Position numbers and translations under genes: made by a program. The notes beneath the pieces are model-generated. The model did not search any database. It worked only from the letters and a program-made list of their open reading frames with translations, and was not told the origin of the DNA. This document shows positions 12,130 through 23,692 of a stretch of 64,000 nt of DNA, one piece after another (position 1 is the stretch's first letter; each line of letters begins with the position of its first letter). The stretch comes from Acheta domesticus. Its lineage: Eukaryota > Arthropoda > Insecta > Orthoptera > Gryllidae. The stretch spans positions 66,204,026 to 66,268,025 of the forward strand of contig JAHLJT010008756.1 of NCBI GenBank assembly GCA_031308135.1, in the 5' to 3' direction.

Positions 12130-13577
12130 TTCTTCTTCGTCTTCCTCTTCTTCGTCGTCTTCTTCTTCGTCGTCTTCGTCGTCTTCGTCGTCTTCTTCGT
12201 CGTCTTCGTCGTCTTCTTTTTCGTCGTCTTCCGTCTTCTTCGTCGTCTTCTTCGTCGTCGTCTTCTTCTTCGTCGTCTTCGTCGTCGTCTTCTTCGTCGT
12301 CGTCTTCTTCGTCGTCGTCGTCTTCTTCGTCGTCTTCGTCTTCTTCTTCGTCGTCGTCTTCTTCGTCGTCGTCTTAGTCTTCTTCGTCGTCTTCTTCTTC
12401 GTCGTCGTCTTAGTCTTCTTCGTCGTCTTCTTCTTCGTCGTCGTCTTAGTCTTCTTCGTCGTCTTCTTCGTCGTCGTCGTCTTCTTCGTCGTCTTCGTCG
12501 TCTTCGTCTTCTTCGTCGTCGTCTTCGTCTTCTTCGTCGTCGTCTTCGTCTTCTTCGTCGTCGTCTTCGTCTTCTTCGTCGTCGTCTTCGTCTTCTTCGT
12601 CGTCTTCTTCGTCGTCGTCTTCGTCTTCTTCTTCGTCTTCTTCGTCTTCTTCTTCGTCTTCTTCGTCGTCGTCTTCGTCTTCTTCGTCGTCGTCTTCGTC
12701 GTCGTCTTCGTCTTCTTCGTCTTCTTCTTCGTCGTCATCTTCGTCTTCTTCTTCGTCGTGGTCTTCGTCTTCTTCGTCTTCTTCGTCGTCTTTTTCGTCT
12801 TCTTCGTCGTCTTCTTCGTCGTCGTCATCTTCTTCTTCGTCTTCTTCGTCGTCTTCTTCGTCTTCGTCGTCTTCGTCGTCGTCTTCGTCTTCTTCGTCGT
12901 CTTCGTCTTCTTCGTCGTCGTCTTCGTCGTCGTCTTCTTCGTCGTCGTCGTCTTCTTCGTCGTCTTCGTCTTCTTCGTCGTCTTCGTCGTCTTCGTCTTC
13001 TTCGTCGTCTTCGTCGTCTTCGTCTTCTTCGTCGTCTTCTTCGTCTTCGTCTTCTTCGTCGTCTTCGTCGTCTTCGTCTTCTTCGTCGTCTTCGTCTTCT
13101 TCGTCGTCTTCGTCGTCTTCGTCTTCTTCGTCGTCTTCTTCGTCGTCGTCTTCGTCGTCGTCTTCTTCTTCGTCGTCCTCGTCGTCGTCGTCGTCGTCGT
13201 CGTCTTCTTCGTCGTCGTCGTCTTCGTCTTCTTCGTCGTCTTCGTCTTCTTCGTCGTCTTCTTCGTCGTCGTCTTCTTCGTCGTCTTCGTCGTCGTCTTC
13301 GTCGTCGTCGTCGTCTTCGTTGTCGTCGTCGTCGTCTTCGTCGTCGTCGTCGTCTTCGTTGTCGTCGTCGTCGTCTTCGTCGTCGTCTTCGTCTTCTTCG
13401 ACGTCGTCTTCGTCTTCTTCGTCGTCGTCTTCGTCTTCTTCGTCGTCGTCTTCGTCTTCTTCGTCGTCGTCTTCGTCGTCTTCGTCTTCTTCGTCGTCTT
13501 CGTCTTCTTCGTCGTCTTCGTCTTCTTCGTCGTCTTCGTCTTCTTCTTCGTCGTCGTATTCTTCTTCTTCTTCCTCT
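12130..13577. repeat. 1.45-kb compound TCG/TCT trinucleotide array
   Basis: Nearly all positions are TCG or TCT triplets (CGA/AGA on the other strand), arranged in higher-order units of about 12-18 bp such as TCGTCGTCTTCGTCTTCT. Interruptions are few (TAGTC near 12375, 12412 and 12448; TTGTC near 13320). It lies about 490 bp upstream of TPR exon 1 of the window. The long ORFs through it on both strands follow from the triplet repeat and are not called as genes. Confidence 0.95.
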
Positions 13578-14063
13578 GCTGTTGAATTTTGTTACACCTG
13601 CATGCCATCATAAATATGGGAGTGTGTATCATAAATAAGTTTTTAAAGTTTAAAAAATTGTATGAATCAAGAGGGTAAGGATAGTACTAGTTATAGATTG
13701 CCCTGGGTACTTGCTATCCTAACTTTGTCTCTCAAATTCTGGTGATACTTTTAAATCCTTCAGCAATTACACTAATGTATTGCATGCATGCTGCAAGATG
13801 TCCATTCCTGTTGAAAACCAAGTATTAACCGTGTGTATTAGAAATTTCTCTTTATGATATCACATCTTTCTATTATCCATGCATATACACACACAATAGA
13901 CTTACTAAATGTCCTATGCTTACCTCATGTATTCAAATAACCATTTATACTGGAAATCTGAAATACATTGCAACTGTCACATGTCAGTGATGAATTTTCA
14001 TTGTGTAGACATTTCTATTTAAAACTTAAAACTGTTTAAGACATAAAAAATTTGTTTCTGCAG

Positions 14064-14213
14064 GTCATTTCCAAACATCTTGTCACATTTAGCAGTATAC
14101 AGGAATTGCAAAGTACCAACAAAAAACTTCTTAGTCTTGTCAGAGAATTAAGTGAAAAGGCAGAAAAGGAGGAAATGCAAGTTGAAGGAAAGGAATCCTA
14201 TGAGGAGATAAAG
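14064..14213 (+). CDS. Tpr: TPR exon 1 of window
   Basis: Acceptor TTTCTGCAG precedes the exon and donor AAG|GTGATT follows. It is 150 bp, phase 0 to 0, 50 codons starting VISKHLVTF. The 'SKHLVTFSSIQELQ' block matches the part of TPR about 480 residues from the N-terminus in vertebrates, so several coding exons must precede it. The end is Glu/Lys-rich coiled coil. Confidence 0.9.
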
Positions 14214-14981
14214 GTGATTTTTTAATGGTATATGCTCTATAAAAATAAATTTGTGTTTTATTGATATTTTACCAGATAAAAATGTTGATTTTTTTGGAAC
14301 TAGACTTTGTTAGAAATTCGTACAAAGGAGTTGGATGACACCAAAGAGAGACTCAGCAGGTACTCAAAAATGATGGAAAAAGCAATGCAACAAATGGAAT
14401 ACTTCAAAAACAAAATACATCGTGAGGGAAGTGTTACTGATTCCAGAATGGAAGAGGACACATCCAATACAAAAAGCCCCGACAAACTTGGCTTATTATC
14501 TAATTCTTCTGCAGCGTCTTGTGATATTCATGAAGAAGAAATTAAGGAGGTAAGAATTAACTCTATTCTGTATTTAATTGTTATGTATGATGTACTATTC
14601 ATTGCTCTGCATTTAGTTTATGTATTTCCGTAATATTAACATGTATTGTTTTAACAGCTTACAGAGAAGTTCAAAAAGACTGAAAAAGATTTGCAGGAGC
14701 TGCAAGAAGAGTTTGATATGTATCGAACAGAACGCCAAACAAACGAGTGTGCTCTCACAGAACAAGTTGATGCAATGCGAGAAGAATTGCGAAACTTGCG
14801 TATGAATTGCAGTAAAATGACTTCTCAGTTGGAGTACAGTGAAGAAAGGTTCAAAATAATGCAAGCAAATTGCAATACTTATAAAACACAGATAGCTGCT
14901 TTGGAGGGAAAAAATAAGAATTACAATAATACTATAGTGAAACAAGAACAGACTCTGGCCTTTTTGCAAGATGTAAGTAAC

Positions 14982-15017
<36 letters not shown>

Positions 15018-18000
15018 TAATTATTATTAAATGTAAAGCATTAATTTCATTTTATTAATTTGAAGAATTTATGTTTTATAATACAGTATCAAATATAATT
15101 CAAAAAACTTTTAAGGTTTTCAATGTGGAATTATCAAGGCAATGAAATTTTTTTGCAGTTATTGTCTTGAACGCTTCTAAGACCTATTTTGATAAGATAT
15201 TAGGGAGTTTTTGCACCCTTGAGTGTTTAAGCAATCGTCAGCATTTTCAATTTTCACATCCACAGTTCAAGTTTCTCATCACTTTTGTGCATCTGCGCAT
15301 GTGCAGAATATCAAGATTGCAGTCGATTTCTGCCCGCTAAGGTGTGCAAAAACTCCCTGTTGGTAATATTTTGGAACTAGTTACCTTTCAATTTGATGTT
15401 TTAGGAGTTGATGTAATACAGTTTTGTCAAATTATTAATTTATTTTACCAGGAATTACTCAATACTCAGAACAAACTCTCCAAGGCTGAAGTATCTTGCG
15501 AAAATTATAAACGTGATCTTTCTGTCTTGAGAGAGACAGAAGCACGATTAATGCGGGAACGAGAGATCTTCCAACGTGAACAACATACTCAATCTGCTGT
15601 TCTTGCGAATTTGGATACCCTTCGGGTCAGCTTGGAACGAACTGAAGTGGAAAGTCGGGCTCGTTTGGAATCCCGTTTAGATGAGTCTTTGAGAGAGTGC
15701 GGAGCACTGAGACGTCGACTTCAGGTACTGTGGAATGCCAACATTTTTTGCACCATTAGGGTTTCAATGATGGAAAGCAATTGATTTTTTAAAAGAAATC
15801 ACTAACTTATTTTAATATATTAAATATATAAAGTGTTAAAAGTACCCATGAAGAAAATTTAATTGTATGTGAGTATCATTTGCAGAAGTAGTTAATGCTA
15901 ATGTAAGGATACCTTTGTGGATGTTTGTGTGCAAGGGTTTTATAGAATTGCAAAGTCTGTACAGTGAATGTTTCATTCTCTTCAAAATGTGAAGTTACTT
16001 ATAAAATTCCATTTTCATTGAGGAAAAGTGGTTGTATTGAATATGAAAATAACGTAGTACTTTCTGCCATGTGCTTCAATCTGTGAGCAAACACACCGTA
16101 AGGTTTAAAATCTGCGCTGAAGACTATCAGAAGTATCTACAACATTCCCAAACAATTAAATATTTTTTTAAGCAGAAATTAATATTAAAAACGTATCATG
16201 AATAATCTTACCAAAATTTATTATGAGAATTATAAATGAATGATTTCTGAAAAGTTTATTTATATACTTAATTTAATGTTAATACCCTTCTATTATCTTT
16301 TGATCTTTGTTATAATTATAAAGGTTGCAGTTGATTTAAAATCTGGAAAATGACAACATAGAATTAATGATTCCTCTTTAAAGCCAAGGCTTTTAAAAAC
16401 TTAATGTTGCTGTTCATCCATTCTTTTATTGTGTAATGCATTGAGTATTGAAATTATGACATGTTGATGTTTTGTGCTAGAAAAGACAGTTTAAATTTTT
16501 CTTCTTTCTTTCTCCCTTCATAGGAGGAGCAAGATAGGTTTAGGGAATTATCAAATCATCTTGAGCGTCAAATGGAAACCGCCAAAACTCGTGTTGAAGA
16601 AGAGAAGCAACTTGCATCTCGTTATAAAGAAGAACTTGATGCAGCTAAAGATGAGCTGGCTAAAGCAAAAAGTGTGGTGGATGATCTTAATAAAAGAGTT
16701 GGTGACAAAGAACCAACAATCTTGAGAGTAGAGAAAAAGGATGGTAAGTGGATCATTGAAATCTTCTGAGCAGTAATCTTTGAGTATCAGAAGTGTTATT
16801 TGGTCGTGATGACTGTAAGAAGCAGATTCAACTCCATTGGTGGAGGCATGGTGGAGTTATGCACGAAAAATGTTGGCAGCTAATTCGCTTCACTGGAACT
16901 TCAGTGACATCATGTGGTGAATGAAGGAAATAATTTCGGTTTTTTACAGCCAATAACAATGAGCATACATGTACTCAATGAATGCTAAATATACTTAAGT
17001 GTGAGGGAGTGTAGATGGCATTGTCTTCATAAACGAGCTTAATGGCCATTGGCTGAAAATGCCTTAAGAGTTCTCCCACTGACTGGAGATGTTGCCGAAA
17101 TTCAGCTGTGCCAATTAGCTGTGGACACTTTTCATACATTCCCTACCACCAGAGTTGAATCTCCTCCTTAGTCTTCATGTATGTGGTGTATGATCATCTT
17201 TTGTTTTTGTTTAGAATAATTCTTTTCAAGTGTTTTTACATTTTTTAAATTGGTAGTTCTTTTGTTATGGAAATAACAGGGGGGAAAAATCACTCATTTA
17301 TTTATTTATTTATTTATTATTAAATTATGTGAGAAAGGGAAATAAAACATGCAAGAAAATGAGGAAAAAATAAATTTTAAAAGAAAAATAATATTAAATT
17401 GAAAACCTTGGAAATAAAATAATGATAATCTACAATCTTGTACTTTTAAGCTTCTGTCTTCGAAATGAGGTTTGTTGATAACGGTGCAACCGTTCCTGAC
17501 CGATGGCCTATCTCCCCCTCCTTTGAGCAAGAAACAGTTACAGGCAAAAGCTTGCAGTGTGCGCTGATGACAACATTACAAACATGGAAACTTTAGTGGT
17601 GCGAAACAGAAACTATTTGCAATCAAAGATGAGAACTTCTCTTTGTGTTTTTTCTCAATTATACCAAAAGACACGGCTAAGGCAGGTCCAGGCCGTCCTG
17701 AAAAAGTTAATGGGATGTATAGTAGTGGTGAAAGCAAAATTATCGAGAAAGTTGTATGTGAATTGAATATACACTGGATCAAGTACAAGAATAATGACGA
17801 GATCAATAATGAAGATCATCAAGAATAATGACGAGAAGAAAACTTTTCACAGATCTTTGAATGAAAGGTTAATATATATTATTTTAAGTCATTAAAAATG
17901 ATTGTCGTGGTACTTAATATTTACACTGACACGATTGATGAAAAGAAATTCATTATAATAAAATAATATTCATTTCAGGCAAATAAATCAGTGTTTCTCA

Positions 18001-21000
18001 AGTCAAGAAATTAACCAGTCGTGCATTACAAAACGTAAAGGGCAATTTTAAATAGAAATCTGAGATAAAAAATCTCTATCAAAGATGTATGAGAGCAAAG
18101 ATTAATTAAGTTATAATGAAATAGTTCTGAGTACAACACAAATCTTAGTATTGAATTACTTCCTGACCTTGGCTTGCTAGAGGCAGGTTTGACTTTGATT
18201 TCCTAGAAATTGCCATTACTTAAATTACTCTAGTGGCCAACTTTGTAACTAATACCCTCATTCTACTCGCATTTCTTCAATTCGTCGGTGAAGAAAAGTT
18301 GTGCGGATATTTCTATTTTATGCAGAGGCGGGTATTTTGTTACCGAATTAACATCATATTGTGATTCTACCTTGGGATATTTGTGAAGTACTGGAGCAGA
18401 AGAAAGGTCTAGTTGAGTATGCTTTTTTAACACAAAAAGTGAGAGATCTCATTTTATGGGTTATCATTTTTTATGCCTGAGGTCTTCAATTACTTTATAC
18501 AATTTATAAATTAGTTTTTAAACAGTTACTAGTAATTTTAAACTGATATGACCCATAGACTTACTAAACTCCTTATTAGTAAGATAGATATTTCTTACAC
18601 CACTTTCATGAAGATCATGTACTGTTTCTACCTATTGCTTAACACTGTAGACATGCTGTTCTTTATTTTATTAGTTGAAGTAACTACGTTAGAAAAACAA
18701 GCGAGAGAGTTGCAGGCTAAGATCAGATGTTTGGAAATTGATCTAAATGGAACACAAGAACAGTTGGCTGTTGAGAAAGAGCACAGCAAGCAGTTTGCAG
18801 AAGTGTCCGAGAGCCTGGAAGTGAAATTGTCTGAATTAGCAGAGGAATATAACAATTATAAGATCACTGCTGAAAAGAGGTAATTTTTTCTTTTATACTA
18901 CAATAGTCAAATATTAATTCTTTTGACTTGTAACAATTCCATTTTTCTGCTGTTAATTTTTCTTAACACTTGCCTTAAACCCTGTGTTGCTTCACTCTTT
19001 TTTCTCCCTTAATTCTCCAGTTATATCTTTAAGCTGGACTGTGTTTTGCATTTGCCTAATATTTGTAAATAATATTGTATTTTCTTGGAGATACTTTGAT
19101 AACTCTTTAATACAGGTGCTGTGGAAAACTATGATTAGGGCAATTCTCTGTGTGATCCATTGGACATTCTTAGTTATTTATGCAAATGTAATTATACTAG
19201 ACCTGTAGAAGCTGTCTCCGATATCTTTCAATACTTAACTATTTAAGAATTAATCAAAACATATCAGTGAAAGATCTAACCACATACTATACTACCATAT
19301 TTACCTGAATATGAGACTCATTATTTGTTTTATTTTCTGAAAATCATTAGAAAAATTTGGAGTCATCTTATATTTGCAAAATGCTGATGCAACAGTTAGC
19401 TGCAAAGGTGATAAGTAACCCATGTATCTATAATAATAATAATAATAATAATAACTCCACCTAGGGAGTACACGACCTTGGAGTTGGTGGTGGAGCTTGA
19501 GTACCCCCATGAGCCTGAGAGCTATGTCAGTGGTAGCCTAGCTACTGGTAGGGCCTCCCTTGCTGAATAGGTTGAAGGTGAGGGGTCAGACGAAGAAGTA
19601 CTCCATTTTGAGGAGAGTGGGGAGTAAGCAGAGGGGGAAGGGTCATGAACCTTTGGACTTCCTGTTATCGGCCCATGGAGGGTACAGGAGAGAAACTGGG
19701 TTGGCACACCAGGCCACTGATTAGAGTGGAGGCCCGAACCTTGCATTAGCCAGCGAAGGAGGCTGCCTTCAGCAGTCAGTGAAAATCCCGTAGGGTTTAG
19801 TAATGCCGACTGGCGATCGGAGGGACCCCTTGCTGGGCCCTGCGGGGGGATGCCCCGAGGCCACTGTGGGTCGCAGTAACGGATCGCAGGAAACAACCCA
19901 AAGGTTAAATGTGATCTGTGAACTCGAACTTGCTACCTGCGAATCTTCACTTGAAACCAATGAGCAAAATGAATAGAACAAGCAATGTAATGAACCTTAA
20001 CGTGCCTTGTTCTACCAATGTCCCATACCTGCTCAGAAACCGAGCTAATGTCACCTTGTCGACATCTGGTTATCCCACGGATGTTAGTCCCAGGGACCCA
20101 GAGCCGGCAGTAGCTCGAAGCCATCGTCAGAGATGGACCCGGGATGAATTAATGGAGGTGATGTGGTGCTTTTACTATGCAAAAGCGAAAAATGGGGGCT
20201 CAGAAATAGAAGTTTTTAAGATATGGAGAGAGCGGAACCCAGATATGAGACCTACCCTAGAGTCAAAGAAGCTTGCCAGCCAACGACGATACATACTCAG
20301 CAGTGGAAAATTCACATCAGAACAACTTGCAGACATCCAGAGAAACGCAGAGTATGTTCATCGATCAAACCATCCACATGACGAACATTTAGAACCATCT
20401 AATATCCCTGAAAACGATGATCCCCTTCAAGGTTCATCTCTTCCAAATGAAACATTCGTCAGTGGTGAAAATTCATCTGGCCATGAGTCACACGATAAGG
20501 ACATGATGCGGAACCTCCTCCGACGCGAGATAGAGCGAGTTCGTCTACTTCCATTCGAATCTCGTGCACCGTTGAGGAGAATTTACGAAAATGCTAAAGC
20601 TAAGAGAGTGATAGAAACAGCGAATTCTGTCTTAAATGAGGTTGTACAGGCCTCAAGTAGAGATCTAGATATTACTGAAATCAATCACATCGTGTATGCA
20701 ACTGGATATCTAGTATCTCAGATAATCTTGGGGCCAGCCAAGAACACAGATGGCCGACAGCCAGACAGAGTAAAAAGCTCCGTACCTCCATGGATGAAAA
20801 GAATTATGAAGCGGATAGCCGACACACGGCGTGAAATATCACTCCTAGCCGAGGCATCTTCTAAGTCAAACCACACGTATAAAGTTCAACAAAAAATACT
20901 CCATGTTGAACAAAAATTCCTAATTGACAATGACACAACAAGGCTAATGGTAGCTGAAAAGCTAAAAGAAAAAATCCAAGCATGGGCTCAACGAATAAGA

Positions 21001-23630
21001 CGGTACAAACGTAGAATCGATTTCCGTGTACAGAACCGGTTGTTTGAAACAGACGCGAAGAGATTCTATCGCAGTCTGACTCAAAAACCGAACGGCAATG
21101 CTGCCCCTCCTTCAAAAGATGACGTCGAAACATTTTGGTCAGGAATCTGGGAGGAAACCAGATCGTACAACAAAGACGCATCGTGGCTCCAATCTGAAGT
21201 TGATGCTGCCAATGGACTCGTGGAAACAGTGGAACATGTTCAAGAATTCTCGAAAGAGGACCTATGCCAAACAATTAAGAATATGGGAAACTGGAAATCC
21301 CCTGGGGTTGATAAGATCCAGATTTATTGGATTAAGAAATTAACAGCAATACATTCTCATCTTGCAAAGGCTGTTAATAAAATTTTAGAAAACCCTAACG
21401 AACTCCCCGAATGGCTCACTCGCGGCATCACGTATTTGCTACCCAAAGGAGGAGACAGCTCTTTGGCGAAGAACTACAGGCCAATTACTTGCCTGCCAGT
21501 AATGTACAAACTTATAACTGCAGCCATTGCTGACAAAATGTATAGGCACCTAGAGAAGAACCATCTGTTGCCAGTTGAACAGAAAGGATGTCGTAAAGGT
21601 TCCTATGGCTGTAAGGAAATCTTGCTTCTGAATAAAATAATTTTGAATGATGTAAAGAAACGAAAACGTAATTTAAGCATGGCTTGGATTGACTACCAGA
21701 AAGCCTTTGACAGTGTACCACACGATTGGATTTTGAAGACCCTGGAGATCTATCGATTTCATCCTAGACTTGTTGAGTTTTGCAAGGCTAGTATGAAGTC
21801 GTGGAGCACCAGGTTACTAATCTACAGCGGAAAGGGAGTAGTAGAAACCAGAAGTATTCAGATTAACAGGGGAATTTTTCAAGGAGATTCACTATCCCCT
21901 CTGTTGTTTTGCATTAGTTTGATTCCTCTGTCAAGACAGCTGTCGCACACTGACTTTGGTTACAAGCTCCATGGTGATGAAAGGCCTGTATCACATTTAT
22001 TTTACATGGATGATCTGAAAGTGTTTGCTAAGAATGAAGCGATTCTCTCCCAAATGCTGTCTGTCATCAATGAATTTAGCAATGACATCTGCATGAAGTT
22101 TGGTCTTGACAAGTGTGCAAAAGTCAACTTAAAAAGAGGCAAAATGACAACGTCAGAGAACATTGAAGTTGATAGACACACTGTGATACAAGATCTTGAG
22201 CCAGGTAAAACTTACAAATATCTGGGCATTGAAGAATGTGAGACCATCTCGAACGACACAATGAAAGAGAGAATTCGCAGGGAGTATTATAGACGAGTGA
22301 GACTTGTCCTGCAGTCCGCTCTGAACTCAAGGAATAAGATATCAGCAATAGGTAGTTTGGCGGTGCCTGCAGCCGAATACAGTTTCGGACTAGTAGACTG
22401 GACTGAACAGGAAATTCGCATCATGGATCGAAAACTGCTTACAATGCATCATGTCGCCCACCCCCGAGCTGATGTACATAGACTTTATGTGTCACGTAAG
22501 GAAGGAGGAAGAGGCCTGAGACAAATTGAAGCCTCCTGGCACAATGCAATAACCGGGATGGGAAAGTATGTAGTCAGCCATCAAGATGACCCACTAATGA
22601 GGCAGGTCATGAAATCTGACCGAAGAATGGGAAACAGGCATTGTAAGTGTAGCGAGAAGCATTGCGAACAAGACTATGCAAGACACCCAGAATGACAGAG
22701 ACACTGAACTTCTGATGCTACTTAACATGAAATTTGAGACACAGAAAATGTTAAAGAAATCGTGGAGACACAAACCACTCCACGGACAATACCTAAAAAG
22801 AATGGACAAGGTGCAGATCAATAAAGATCAATCATTTATGTGGCTTAAAAGGGGAAGAATGAAGCCAGAATCGGAAGCACTTGTAATAGCTGCCCAAGAT
22901 CAGGCCTTGAGAACACGACATTATGATAAAGCGGTTCTCAAAATTTCCCAAGATGATAAATGCCGCATTTGTCAGGAACACGTAGAAACCATTGATCATA
23001 TTGTCTCAGCTTGTCCAATTCTAGCAAAGACCGAATATTTGAAAAGACACGACAGGGTGTGTAGCTACCTCCACTGGCAGATCTGTACCGCCCTCGAAGT
23101 TCCAAACACATGCCCCAAGTGGTACGAACACTCACCGAAACCGGTGACGTCTGTTGGATTGTGTACGATATTGTACGACCAACAAATTCAAACTGATCGC
23201 ACGATAGCAGCAAACAAACCGGATATAGTCATCCGGGATATGGAGAAAAAATCATGTTTACTTGTCGATGTTGCTGTACCTTGCGATCAAAACGTCGTTA
23301 CCAAGGAGGCAGAGAAACGTCTTAAATACAAGAGTTTGGAAATCGAGATCAGCCGAATGTGGGGCGTAAAAGCACAGGTCGTACCGATAGTTATCGGAGC
23401 TCTGGGATTTGTTCCGCAAAATTTGAGTAAGAACTTGTCTAAACTCCCAGGTAATTCAAAGGACTGGGAAGTGCAAGAAATAGCTTTATTTGGAACAGCC
23501 CACATTTTGCGCAAAGTACTGTAGAGGCACCGATAGTCCCTAGATCTACTCCTTAGGTAGCTGGTTGCAACCTGGAGTAGATTTTATATTCAGCCGACTT
23601 ATAACATCTTTAGTCGTGATGTAATGGAAA

Positions 23631-23692
<62 letters not shown>

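Noticed and set aside
11908..13632. Open frames of 574 and 487 codons on opposite strands
   Set aside because: They are produced by the TCG/TCT array, which has almost no stop codons in any frame. Products are Lys/Thr, Phe/Val or Ser polymers, with no domain or splice signals.
15344..15451. Open frame extending upstream of exon 4
   Set aside because: A polypyrimidine tract and AG lie at 15451. The upstream residues are hydrophobic and unlike the rod.
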